Shown piece by piece: positions 51,272 to 58,615 of a stretch of 58,615 nt of DNA (position 1 is the first letter of the stretch; the number at the start of each line of letters is the position of its first letter). The DNA comes from an uncultured Crocinitomix sp. (GTDB taxonomy: Bacteria > Bacteroidota > Bacteroidia > Flavobacteriales_D > Crocinitomicaceae). A program made the translations under genes and the position numbers. The DNA is taken from positions 1 through 58,615 of the forward strand of contig CAKZON010000023.1 of the NCBI GenBank assembly GCA_937136425.1. The letters run 5' to 3'. The notes beneath the pieces were generated by a model that saw only the letters and a list, made by a program, of their open reading frames with translations, had not been told where the DNA came from and made no database searches.

Positions 51272-52252
51272 TTAGTTTAAAGTACTGCCTAAGGTTTCTG
51301 CTTTACGCTCTGTTTCTTTCCACTCGGCTTCGCAATTAGATTGTGCTGTAATACCTCCGCCAACATAAAGTTTGGCTTTTTCTTTATGCAATTGCATGCA
51401 ACGTAGGTTTACAAAAAAGTCCTTTCTACTATTGTTTATTATTCCTATAAAACCAGTGTAGAATTCACGCGGATAATCTTCAAGTGTAGGAATATATTCT
51501 TTGGCTTCTTCAGTTGGAATTCCACAAACCGCAGGGGTAGGGTGCAGGCTTTTTAATACTGCTGTCCAATCTGACTTATTAGAAAGATTGGCTTCAAAAC
51601 TAGTATGCAAATGTTCAATTTTACCCGCCTGAATTGTTGCAGGGCCATCAATCAGTATGTTTTTACAATTAGTTTCCTTGAGTCGATTCTGTATGGTGTT
51701 AGTCACCAATTCTTGTTCTTCAAATTCTTTTTCACTCCATGATTCATTTGCAGTTTTTGTTCCGGCTAAAGACATGGTCTTTAGTTTGTCGTTTTCTACA
51801 GATAACAGGAGTTCAGGAGTTGCCCCAAGCCATGTTCCAATTTCAGAATTGCTAATGATATAGTTAAACGTGTTGAGGTGTTTTTTGTTCAATTGTTTGA
51901 AGATTGTTACGGCCTCAAAGCTTGTTTGTATTGTTTTTGTGCGAGACAAAATAACTTTTTGAAATCGACCTTTTGCAATTTCTTTTTGCAAAGACTCAAA
52001 TTTAAGGATGTAATCTTTTTTGCTTTGCTCGGGGGATATGTTGTTTATGTTGTGAGATTTGAATTCAGCTTCACTTATTCCTTCCAAGTTTGAGACATTC
52101 AAAATTTTGTTACCGCTGAAAGAATGAAAAATGAAGCTATCACTAGAGGCATTTTCAATTGTAGTTATCCATTTACCATTACCTTTAAATAGCTGTGCTG
52201 ATTTAGCATTAGGTAGGCGATATGCAATAAAAGTTTCGATTAGTTCTTTTTT
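51272..52252 (-). CDS. menF: Isochorismate synthase (chorismate-binding); start codon uncertain
   Basis: Chorismate-binding enzyme converting chorismate to isochorismate, for menaquinone. The blocks KVILSRTKTI, MSLAGTK, HPTPAVCGIPT, REFYTGFIG and GGGITAQSNCEAEWKETERKA are characteristic. The open frame, from the last stop upstream (52253-52255) down to the TAA at 51272, has 326 codons, but its only ATG/GTG/TTG start before the conserved core is the TTG at 52102. The 50 codons above it (IETFIAYRLPN, KGNGKWITTIENAS) look coding. The true start is probably a non-AUG codon near the thioesterase end, or a -1 shift from the thioesterase frame at 52246-52252. Confidence 0.85.
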   Translation of the reverse strand, partial: KKELIETFIAYRLPNAKSAQLFKGNGKWITTIENASSDSFIFHSFSGNKILNVSNLEGISEAEFKSHNINNISPEQSKKDYILKFESLQKEIAKGRFQKVILSRTKTIQTSFEAVTIFKQLNKKHLNTFNYIISNSEIGTWLGATPELLLSVENDKLKTMSLAGTKTANESWSEKEFEEQELVTNTIQNRLKETNCKNILIDGPATIQAGKIEHLHTSFEANLSNKSDWTAVLKSLHPTPAVCGIPTEEAKEYIPTLEDYPREFYTGFIGIINNSRKDFFVNLRCMQLHKEKAKLYVGGGITAQSNCEAEWKETERKAETLGSTLN

Positions 52253-52662
52253 TCAACAACAATAACCGTTAATCGACCAGTGCAAACCAATTTGCCTTCT
52301 TCATTTGTAATATCTACTTGCCACAAATGAGTTTTTCTACCAGCGTGTACAATTTTTGCACGGCCAGTTACTGTTCCTGACTTTACACCGCGCACATGGT
52401 TAGCGTTTATCTCTAATCCTACAATGCTATGTGTGGCCATGTCTACTAGAAGTGTCGATCCAATTGAACCTAGGCTTTCAATTAACGCAGCACTTGCGCC
52501 GCCATGCAATAACCCAGCAGGTTGATGTGTTCTTTTATCAACAGGCATTGTTCCTTCAATAAAATCTTCTCCTAGTTTTGTAACGCGTATATCTAATTGT
52601 TCTAATAGCGTATTCTTGCTAAAATTATTGATGGCATCAAGCGGTATGTTTGGATTGATCAT
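52240..52662 (-). CDS. Hotdog-fold acyl-CoA thioesterase, PaaI/MenI-like
   Basis: Protein of 140 residues with a 4HBT/hotdog fold. The block TMPVDKRTHQPAGLLHGGAS, with the conserved Gly-Gly after His, is the PaaI/YdiI signature. The next gene is menF, and in this phylum the thioesterase is often beside it, so DHNA-CoA hydrolysis (MenI) in menaquinone synthesis is likely. The last sense codons are GAA AAA AAG AAC before TAA, which contain the slippery A-AAA-AAG. It starts 3 bp after the LptF/G gene. Confidence 0.82.
   Translation of the reverse strand: MINPNIPLDAINNFSKNTLLEQLDIRVTKLGEDFIEGTMPVDKRTHQPAGLLHGGASAALIESLGSIGSTLLVDMATHSIVGLEINANHVRGVKSGTVTGRAKIVHAGRKTHLWQVDITNEEGKLVCTGRLTVIVVEKKN
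52246..52252 (-). promoter_or_regulatory. Slippery heptamer A-AAA-AAG next to thioesterase stop
   Basis: Seven A followed by G on the - strand, read in the thioesterase frame as GAA AAA AAG. A -1 slip moves translation into the menF frame (next codon GAA, then CTA ATC GAA). The heptamer is the one used by E. coli dnaX. No downstream stem-loop has been shown. Confidence 0.35.
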
Positions 52663-52665
52663 GAT

Positions 52666-53742
52666 TTATTTAGGTGCTTTTAGATAGAGGAAATATGCAA
52701 TAATGCTGAATATAATGTTGGGTAACCATACTGCTAAAATAGGAGTGAATCCAACATTTAACGCAGCAACCGTTGTCATTTGCATAGAGAAGATGTAGAG
52801 TACGCAAACACCTAAGCCAATTGCAATGTTAACTCCTAAGCCTCCGCGGCTTTTTTTACTTGAAACAGAAACACCAATTAAGGTTAGGATAAATATGGCA
52901 AATGGTGCCGCCCAACGTTCATGTTTTTTTATCAAATAATAAGATATTTTACTGGAGCCTGTTTGCTCTTGTTCTTTAATAAATTGATCCAACTCTTTAT
53001 TGTCCATGGCCTCAATAATATTGGGCCTAAAAACTAAATCGTTTACGCCAAATTCTAATACCGTATCTAGTTCTTTTGCGTAAAAGAGGTCGTCATTAAA
53101 TTCTCCATTCCGTCTAATGCTGATGTTTTCAAAATGCCAATTATTGCTAAGGCTGTCTCCAATTGCTTTTTTTGCATTTAATGAATACTCCATGCGAGTG
53201 CCAACAATACGCTCCAATGAAAAGTCTTTAATTTCCTTTTTTACGCCATCATATCGTCTGAAATAAAGAATGTCATTATTCGCCAGTTGTAGCCGAACAT
53301 CTGTCTTAGTATTATGGTCTCGATAATAAACCTCTTCAAATTCAATACGTGCCGCGTTTGATTGTGGAAGCACAAAATTATAAACCAAAATAGTTGCAAT
53401 TACTAGTATTGTTGCAGAGATAAAATAAGGACGTAAAAATCGATTAAATCCAACGCCAGAACTTAAAATTGGAACAATCTCAGTATTACCAGCCATTTTT
53501 GATGTGAACCAAATAACGGATATGAAATTCAGCAAATAACTAAACTGCGTTCCGTAATTCACAAAGAAATTGGAATAGTAAACGAAAATAATTTCGTCCC
53601 ACGGGGCACCATTGGCAATAAATTCGTTGAGCTTTTCAGATAAATCAAAAACGATACTAATGGCCATTAATAGAAAAAGCATGAACACAAATGTTCCTAA
53701 AAACTTTTTTATTATAAACCGATCGAGTTTGGTAAGAATCAC
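52666..53742 (-). CDS. LptF/LptG family permease
   Basis: YjgP/YjgQ family protein of 358 residues, with six membrane helices (three at about 14-110, three at about 280-355) and a periplasmic beta-jellyroll domain between (about 130-265). The opening LDRFIIKKFLGTFVFMLFLL is the family signature. It moves LPS from the inner membrane with the LptB2 ATPase. LptF and LptG cannot be separated here. It is 2 bp downstream of tgt, in an order often kept in Bacteroidota. Confidence 0.88.
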   Translation of the reverse strand: MILTKLDRFIIKKFLGTFVFMLFLLMAISIVFDLSEKLNEFIANGAPWDEIIFVYYSNFFVNYGTQFSYLLNFISVIWFTSKMAGNTEIVPILSSGVGFNRFLRPYFISATILVIATILVYNFVLPQSNAARIEFEEVYYRDHNTKTDVRLQLANNDILYFRRYDGVKKEIKDFSLERIVGTRMEYSLNAKKAIGDSLSNNWHFENISIRRNGEFNDDLFYAKELDTVLEFGVNDLVFRPNIIEAMDNKELDQFIKEQEQTGSSKISYYLIKKHERWAAPFAIFILTLIGVSVSSKKSRGGLGVNIAIGLGVCVLYIFSMQMTTVAALNVGFTPILAVWLPNIIFSIIAYFLYLKAPK

Positions 53743-53744
53743 CG

Positions 53745-54875
53745 TTATATTTTTTGACTTAATTTAGGAACCATTTCATCTTTCCATGCACTAAACGTGC
53801 CGTTTTCAATTTGATTGCGTGCTTCTGTAACTAACCATAAATAAAATGCTAAATTATGGATACTTGCAATTTGCATTGCCAAATATTCTTTTGCATGAAA
53901 CAAGTGGCGTACATAGGCTTTCGTGTAAAACGAATCTACATATGATGTGCCAAATTCATCTAAGGGAGAAAAATCTGATTTCCACTTTGCATTTTTCATG
54001 TTCATAACACCATTTCTGGTGAAAAGCATTCCGTGGCGAGCATTTCTTGTAGGCATCACACAGTCAAACATATCAACACCAAGTGCAATACATTCTAATA
54101 AATTGACAGGAGTTCCTACGCCCATTAAATAACGTGGTTTGTCTTTTGGAAGAACAGAGCAAACTAAGTCCGTCATGGCGTAAATTTCTTCTGCAGGTTC
54201 ACCTACAGAAAGACCTCCAATTGCATTTCCAGGTAAATCAAACCCTGCAATTGTTTCGGCACTCTTAAGTCTTAAATCTTTATAGGTGCTTCCTTGCACA
54301 ATTGGAAACAAGGCTTGCGAATGTCCATATAAATCATTGGTTTTATCCATGTGATCAGTACACCTCTTTAACCAACGGTGTGTCATCTCCATTGAATCTT
54401 TTGCGTAATTATATTCACAAGGATATGGAGTGCATTCATCAAATGCCATGATAATATCAGCTCCAATACTTCGTTGAATATCGATTGCACGTTCAGGGGT
54501 GAAAAAGTGTTTGCTTCCATCAATATGTGAACGGAATTCTACTCCTTTTTCATTAATGCTTCTTGTGCCAGATAAAGAGTAAACTTGGTATCCGCCACTA
54601 TCGGTTAAAATTGGTCCATCCCAACCATTAAATTTATGCAAACCACCAGCAGCTTCCATTACTTCCATTCCTGGTCGTAAAAAAAGATGATAGGTATTTC
54701 CTAAAATTATTTGTGCCTTAATGTCTTCTTTAAGTTCATTCTGATGAACTCCTTTTACAGATCCAACTGTACCAACAGGCATAAATATTGGGGTCTTGAT
54801 TTTACCGTGATCGGTTTCAATAACACCTGTTCTTGCCTTTGTCGCTTGATCTTCTTTTTCTAATATAAAGTTCAT
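53745..54875 (-). CDS. tgt: tRNA-guanine transglycosylase (queuosine), zinc cysteines absent
   Basis: Enzyme of 376 residues inserting preQ1 at wobble position 34. Active-site Asp92 (TDSGGYQV) and nucleophile Asp271 (FDCVMPTRNARHG) are kept, as is GGLSVGEP. The zinc site of bacterial Tgt is CxCx2C plus His. Here the equivalent positions are Gly309, Ser311 and Asp314 in DEFGTSYVDS, with only His340 kept. The Asp271-to-309 distance (38) equals that between nucleophile and first Cys in the Zymomonas enzyme. I took ATG 54875 because the family starts there. Shares a 2-bp gap with lptF/G. Confidence 0.93.
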   Translation of the reverse strand: MNFILEKEDQATKARTGVIETDHGKIKTPIFMPVGTVGSVKGVHQNELKEDIKAQIILGNTYHLFLRPGMEVMEAAGGLHKFNGWDGPILTDSGGYQVYSLSGTRSINEKGVEFRSHIDGSKHFFTPERAIDIQRSIGADIIMAFDECTPYPCEYNYAKDSMEMTHRWLKRCTDHMDKTNDLYGHSQALFPIVQGSTYKDLRLKSAETIAGFDLPGNAIGGLSVGEPAEEIYAMTDLVCSVLPKDKPRYLMGVGTPVNLLECIALGVDMFDCVMPTRNARHGMLFTRNGVMNMKNAKWKSDFSPLDEFGTSYVDSFYTKAYVRHLFHAKEYLAMQIASIHNLAFYLWLVTEARNQIENGTFSAWKDEMVPKLSQKI

Positions 54876-54956
54876 TTTGTTGATAAATAATGGATGGACA
54901 AATATACGCCATATTAAATTATAGCACCTTTGAGAGTTGAAATAATTGAAGCCAAA

Positions 54957-56087
54957 ATGCATTTAATCCCACAAATTACATTTGATTTTATTGGAATTGT
55001 ATTCCTCGTGTTTTGTGGTGCAGTATTAATTCAATTGTTGTATTTGTTTGTTTTTCATTTTAGATTGTTGATTTACAAGCCTAAACCAAAGGAACAAGTA
55101 AGCTTTCCGGTTACGGTAATTGTTTGTGCAAGAAATGAGGAGGACAATCTTTTTCATAATTTGCCCAAAATTTTAGAGCAGGATTATCCAGAATTTGAGG
55201 TTATTGTTGTGAATGATCAAAGTGTGGATGATTCAAGACATATCATAAAAGCATACCAAGAAAAATATTCCAATTTGAAATTGATTGAATTGGAAAAAAA
55301 CAAACACCGAAAGTTTGGCAAAAAGGTGCCATTAACAATAGGGATTAAAGGAGCTCAATATGAACACTTGGTAATGATTGATGCGGATTGTTATCCCGAT
55401 TCTGACCAGTGGTTAAAGCATGTGGTGAGCAACTATACGCAAGAAAAAGAAATTGTTATTGGTTATGGGCCATATGAACGTGTTAAAGGTCTTCTAAATA
55501 AAATGATTCGGTTTGATACAACTAGTATTGCCATGACCTATATGAGTTTTGCTAGAACAGGGAGACCATATATGGCTGTGGGGCGGAATATGAGTTATAC
55601 AAAAACAACCTTTTTTAGTGTAGACGGATTTAAAAAACACTACCACATTCAATCAGGAGATGATGATTTATTTATTCAAGATGCGGCTAATCGTAAAAAT
55701 GTTGCAGTTGAAACTGACCCTGAAAGTTTTGTGTATTCAATCCCTCAAAAGACTTGGCGCGCATGGTTTAAGCAGAAGCAACGACACTTTACTACGGCGC
55801 CTAAATACAGACTTATCAACAAGCTGTTTTTAGGAATATTTCCGTTGAGCATGGTTTTCATGCTAATATCTTTCTTTATTTTACTCTTTAATTATGAATG
55901 GTGGCTTTTTGCCACTGCATTGCTTGTTTTAAGATTCGTTTTTTATTGGATAATTAACGGTTTACTTTTCAAGAAATTCAAATCCGGAGATCTCATTGCA
56001 TTTTATCCGATTTTTGAGTTGTTGCATTTTTTTATAATGCCATTCATTTATTACTCATCCGAAAGAACAGAAACGAGTAAATGGTAG
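54957..56087 (+). CDS. Membrane glycosyltransferase family 2
   Basis: Protein of 376 residues with an N-terminal helix (about 9-31), a GT2 catalytic domain and C-terminal helices (about 285-310 and 312-360). The block SFPVTVIVCARNEEDNLFHN starts the domain; VVNDQSVDDS, MIDADCYP (DxD) and QSGDDDLFIQDA, then QKQRHFTTAPKY (QxxRW type) follow. I chose ATG 54957 over a TTG at 54930. A processive or polyprenyl-linked role is suggested. It overlaps the sigma-factor gene by 7 bp. Confidence 0.87.
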   Translation: MHLIPQITFDFIGIVFLVFCGAVLIQLLYLFVFHFRLLIYKPKPKEQVSFPVTVIVCARNEEDNLFHNLPKILEQDYPEFEVIVVNDQSVDDSRHIIKAYQEKYSNLKLIELEKNKHRKFGKKVPLTIGIKGAQYEHLVMIDADCYPDSDQWLKHVVSNYTQEKEIVIGYGPYERVKGLLNKMIRFDTTSIAMTYMSFARTGRPYMAVGRNMSYTKTTFFSVDGFKKHYHIQSGDDDLFIQDAANRKNVAVETDPESFVYSIPQKTWRAWFKQKQRHFTTAPKYRLINKLFLGIFPLSMVFMLISFFILLFNYEWWLFATALLVLRFVFYWIINGLLFKKFKSGDLIAFYPIFELLHFFIMPFIYYSSERTETSKW

Positions 56088-56686
56088 AAAAAAATAATTT
56101 ATCGGATAAAGGAAAACGCGATTTAGCATTGGTTGAAAAAGCTTTAAATGGAAATCAAATGGCCTATGCAAGTCTCATGGATATGTATCGCGAGTCGATC
56201 TATTTCATGATGATAAAAATGGTGCGTTCTGAAGATGATGCCGAAGATTTAACAATAGAGGCTTTTGGAAAAGCATTCAATCGTCTCCATCAATATTCAC
56301 CAAGCTACGCTTTTAGCACTTGGTTATTTAAAATAGCCTCTAATAACGCTATTGACTTTATTCGGAAAAAAAGAATAAAAGTAACGTCAATGGATACCGC
56401 TTATACGAATGATGAAGGGGAGTCTGTAAGTTTAGATGTTAAGAGTACAGAAAAAGATCCGGAAGAAGTAACAATGCATGCCGAAAAAGTAGTGCTATTA
56501 CGCGAAGTTGTAAAAAAATTAAAGCCGCGCTACCGTGATTTAATTGAGAAGCGTTACTTTCAAGAACTTTCTTATGACGAAATTGCAGTAGATATGGGCT
56601 TACCATTGGGTACTGTTAAAGCACAGTTGTTTAGAGCAAGAGCTTTTCTTGCTGACATGATTAAAAATACGCGTGACTCAATATGA
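56081..56686 (+). CDS. RNA polymerase sigma factor, ECF/sigma-70 type
   Basis: Protein of 201 residues. Region 2 includes DAEDLTIEAFGKAFNRL and YSPSYAFSTWLFKIASNNAID, region 4 RYRDLIEKRYFQELSYDEI followed by MGLPLGTVKAQLFRARAFL. There is an acidic linker of about 35 residues between them. No anti-sigma gene lies beside it, so control is not visible. It overlaps the GT2 gene (7 bp) and rsmG (ATGA 56683-56686). Confidence 0.9.
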   Translation: MVEKNNLSDKGKRDLALVEKALNGNQMAYASLMDMYRESIYFMMIKMVRSEDDAEDLTIEAFGKAFNRLHQYSPSYAFSTWLFKIASNNAIDFIRKKRIKVTSMDTAYTNDEGESVSLDVKSTEKDPEEVTMHAEKVVLLREVVKKLKPRYRDLIEKRYFQELSYDEIAVDMGLPLGTVKAQLFRARAFLADMIKNTRDSI

Positions 56687-57315
56687 TTACTGTTGAACGG
56701 ATCTATCACTATTTTCCTAATTTAAGTCAAGAACAAAAAGAACAATTTGCTGCCTTATATGACGTGTATAAGGAGTGGAACGATCAGATAAATGTTGTTA
56801 GTAGAAAAGACTTTGATTTATTTTATGAACGACATGTTTTGCATTCTCTAGGAATAGCAAAAATGGTCGATTTTAAACCAACGACTTCTATTTTAGATGT
56901 TGGCACAGGCGGAGGTTTTCCAGGTGTACCGTTAGCAATTCTTTTTCCAAAAGTCAAATTTCATTTGGTAGATTCAATTGGGAAAAAAATTAAAGTGGTA
57001 AATGGTGTTGTAGAAGCCTTGGGGTTAAAAAATGTTACAGCAGCGCATCAGCGAGCAGAGGAGGTAAAACAAAAGTTTGATTTTGTAGTAAGTAGGGCAG
57101 TAACACAAATCGATAAATTCTTACCCTGGGTAAGTAATAAGTTTTATCACAAGCAAAAAAATGCTTATCCAAATGGTATTTTTTATTTGAAGGGTGGCGA
57201 CTTGTCTGACGAATTTAAAAATGTACGCAGACATACCGAAATTATGGATTTGGAAAAGTGTTTTTCTGAGGGGTTTTTTGAAACCAAAAAAGTGGTGTAT
57301 ATTAAGATGATTTAA
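56683..57315 (+). CDS. rsmG: 16S rRNA (guanine527-N7)-methyltransferase
   Basis: SAM-dependent methyltransferase of 210 residues that methylates G527 of 16S rRNA. The SAM motif is ILDVGTGGGFPGVPLAI, and NVVSRKD with FYERHVLHS is the family start. It is the last of three overlapping genes (GT2, sigma factor, rsmG). Loss of rsmG gives low-level streptomycin resistance in other bacteria. Confidence 0.94.
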   Translation: MITVERIYHYFPNLSQEQKEQFAALYDVYKEWNDQINVVSRKDFDLFYERHVLHSLGIAKMVDFKPTTSILDVGTGGGFPGVPLAILFPKVKFHLVDSIGKKIKVVNGVVEALGLKNVTAAHQRAEEVKQKFDFVVSRAVTQIDKFLPWVSNKFYHKQKNAYPNGIFYLKGGDLSDEFKNVRRHTEIMDLEKCFSEGFFETKKVVYIKMI

Positions 57316-57326
57316 AGATCTCTGCC

Positions 57327-58364
57327 ATGAAAACAGTTTTATCCAAACAATTTTCCTTTTTCCTTATTCTTTCGTGTATTGTTCTTTCCGTGAATGGGCA
57401 AATGAACTTGAGCGCTCCGCTTGATCATTTTTCATTACCTAAGTCTATTAAAAAACACAAGGTTAAGTCATTAGTGATTTTTATGGAAATGAATAAAAGA
57501 GACATTTCTAGACAGGGGAGTGTGACAGGTAAGTTGGAGGAAGTTTCGTTCAATGCGCAAGGTTTAATGTCTTACCGGTTGAGGAGTGATAATCGCGGAA
57601 ATCCGCCATTTATAGCCTATGGTAAGGGATGCTATTTTGAAATTAAAGAATTTAACGAAAAAAAGGATTTGCTTCATTTATATATGGAAGATTTTCGGGA
57701 AGTTCGACAAGAGTTAATGACTTATGACACGAAAAGTCATTTGACGAATGTAAAGTATCTCCAAGGAATTGATACAGCAGTGAGTTTAGGGTTTACTTGG
57801 TTGAAAGGAGAGATGATTAAATCTGAATTACTTTATGGAAATGAGTCTAATAAAGATTGGGTGAGAGAGTATGACAATAATGGGCGGATTAAGAAAACGG
57901 TTTCTGGAAATAGAAGAACAGAATTTACATATGAGTCAAGCAAGGACTCCCTTTGGACGACTCAAAAAACATTTAGAGCTGATACCTTATATACATTAGA
58001 AAAATATACCACCTGGGTGAAGTATGATCGTGTTACTTTTTGGGAGAAAAAGGGAGCAAATGACGCTTTAATTTCTCATTTAAAAGTTGGATACGATAAA
58101 TATGGAAACGCAACATCATACTATTTGTACGAGCCCAACAACCGATATAGAGGAACTGTGAATATGACCATTGAAAACTTCTATGATAAGCGAAAGTTAT
58201 TGGTGAAACGACTTTATTATTCTGTGAAAAGCCCAAAAGCAGAGCGAGAATTAACTAAGATTGAACGATTCGTGTTCGATACAGTTCCGTTAGTTTATCA
58301 ATTTGAAAAGGGAGGTATGAATGACGATATAGATTATAAAGAAATTCAACGAGAGCTAAACTAA
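57327..58364 (+). CDS. Secreted protein, unknown function
   Basis: Protein of 345 residues with a signal peptide (about 1-25, ending LSVNGQ). The rest is beta-rich with repeated lines such as REYDNNGRIKKTVSG and VGYDKYGNATSYYLYEPNN, like YD/RHS-type strands used in many Bacteroidota surface proteins. No catalytic motif. It starts 11 bp after rsmG but is probably an independent gene. Its stop is 1 bp from the convergent SiaC-like gene. Confidence 0.68.
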   Translation: MKTVLSKQFSFFLILSCIVLSVNGQMNLSAPLDHFSLPKSIKKHKVKSLVIFMEMNKRDISRQGSVTGKLEEVSFNAQGLMSYRLRSDNRGNPPFIAYGKGCYFEIKEFNEKKDLLHLYMEDFREVRQELMTYDTKSHLTNVKYLQGIDTAVSLGFTWLKGEMIKSELLYGNESNKDWVREYDNNGRIKKTVSGNRRTEFTYESSKDSLWTTQKTFRADTLYTLEKYTTWVKYDRVTFWEKKGANDALISHLKVGYDKYGNATSYYLYEPNNRYRGTVNMTIENFYDKRKLLVKRLYYSVKSPKAERELTKIERFVFDTVPLVYQFEKGGMNDDIDYKEIQRELN

Positions 58365-58365
58365 C

Positions 58366-58615
58366 CTATTCAAATTCTTCAACTTCAATAATTTCGAAAT
58401 TAGCTTTACTAAATATAGTTGCAAATTCTTCACCGGAATCTAGCATATCAACATCATCAGTTTCGTAATACCATTGAACATAGAATGAATTTTCAGGCAA
58501 TTCATCATTTAATTTCTGAATTGTATTTCTAAGTGCCAAGGCAGATCCTGTATTAAAATACTCCAATTTAAATGACAGAAGTGTTTTCTCATTTGGTGCC
58601 TTAACATAGTTGCTA
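58366..58615 (-). CDS. SiaC-like (DUF1987) protein, 5' end cut by window edge
   Basis: The - strand frame runs open from the window edge to the TAA at 58366, giving 82 visible residues and no start. It has SFKLEYFNTGSALALRNTIQ and FYVQWYYETDDVDMLDSGEE, the LEYFNT and WYYExDDxDMxExGE blocks of SiaC, which acts with the SiaA phosphatase and SiaB kinase to control biofilm formation in Pseudomonas. Phosphorylation of SiaC occurs on a Thr in this LEYFNT region. Partners, if any, are outside the window. Confidence 0.8.
   Translation of the reverse strand, partial: SNYVKAPNEKTLLSFKLEYFNTGSALALRNTIQKLNDELPENSFYVQWYYETDDVDMLDSGEEFATIFSKANFEIIEVEEFE

Noticed and set aside
1..58615. tRNA, rRNA, CRISPR array, transposase or phage structural gene
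   Set aside because: None seen when reading the intergenic regions and ORFs; only short tandem repeats, with no spacer-like unique sequences between them.

Overview
The window reads as chromosomal DNA of a free-living member of the Bacteroidota, most likely order Flavobacteriales. The evidence is low G+C with A/T-rich intergenic DNA, few Shine-Dalgarno sequences, promoters of the TTTG-19 bp-TAnnTTTG type, type IX secretion parts (a PorQ homologue, a cargo protein with a PorSS C-terminal sorting domain, a PorG/DUF6089-like barrel), a complete Na+-translocating NADH:quinone reductase operon, and many lipoproteins and beta-barrels typical of the phylum. I see no rRNA, tRNA, CRISPR array, transposase or phage structural gene.

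Layout. 1-10831 is a surface-polysaccharide cluster: four NAD-dependent sugar epimerases/dehydratases (one cut by the left edge), a sugar-1-phosphate nucleotidylyltransferase, four glycosyltransferases, two left-handed beta-helix acyltransferases (one LpxD-like) and a small membrane protein, nearly all on the + strand with start/stop overlaps. A signal peptidase I follows. 11.6-13.3 kb holds a small acidic secreted protein and the PorG-like barrel on the - strand, each with a related hairpin terminator. 13.4-16.9 kb is an operon of a nitronate monooxygenase-like enzyme and an active/inactive M16 peptidase pair.

17.8-22.7 kb is the accessory island of the window. It holds palindromes, an 82-residue orphan, a MutT-type NUDIX hydrolase that overlaps a 1116-residue protein (PLD nuclease, superfamily II helicase, DUF3427-like region, and a C-terminal LexA/UmuD-like S24 domain with an intact cleavage site and Ser/Lys dyad), and a stand-alone GyrB-like ATPase domain whose ATP-binding residues are lost. 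I regard this as the best candidate for an undescribed system, probably genome defence or DNA-damage-triggered conflict.

22.8-30.4 kb is a run of metabolic and hypothetical genes (GNAT, aldehyde dehydrogenase, VOC protein, an ATP-grasp gene coupled to an overlooked 46-54-residue ORF, an ArsR/SRPBCC pair with two operators). Heptameric tandem repeats lie just downstream of the aldehyde dehydrogenase gene. 30.8-36.8 kb is nqrABCDEF. 36.9-38.7 kb has a HAD phosphatase and upp. 39-50 kb mixes T9SS and cell-envelope genes with housekeeping ones (def, truA, an M23 peptidase, a YfcE-type phosphoesterase, porQ). 50.4-58.4 kb has an OmpA protein, a menaquinone isochorismate synthase frame that lacks a normal start and lies in the -1 frame behind a slippery A-AAA-AAG in the thioesterase gene, an LptF/G permease, a tgt without its zinc cysteines, a GT2-sigma factor-rsmG operon, and a partial SiaC-like gene at the right edge.

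The genes work together mainly in cell-envelope building (polysaccharide, LPS transport, lipoproteins, T9SS) and sodium bioenergetics. The 17.8-22.7 kb block is the one stretch that looks functionally foreign to its surroundings.
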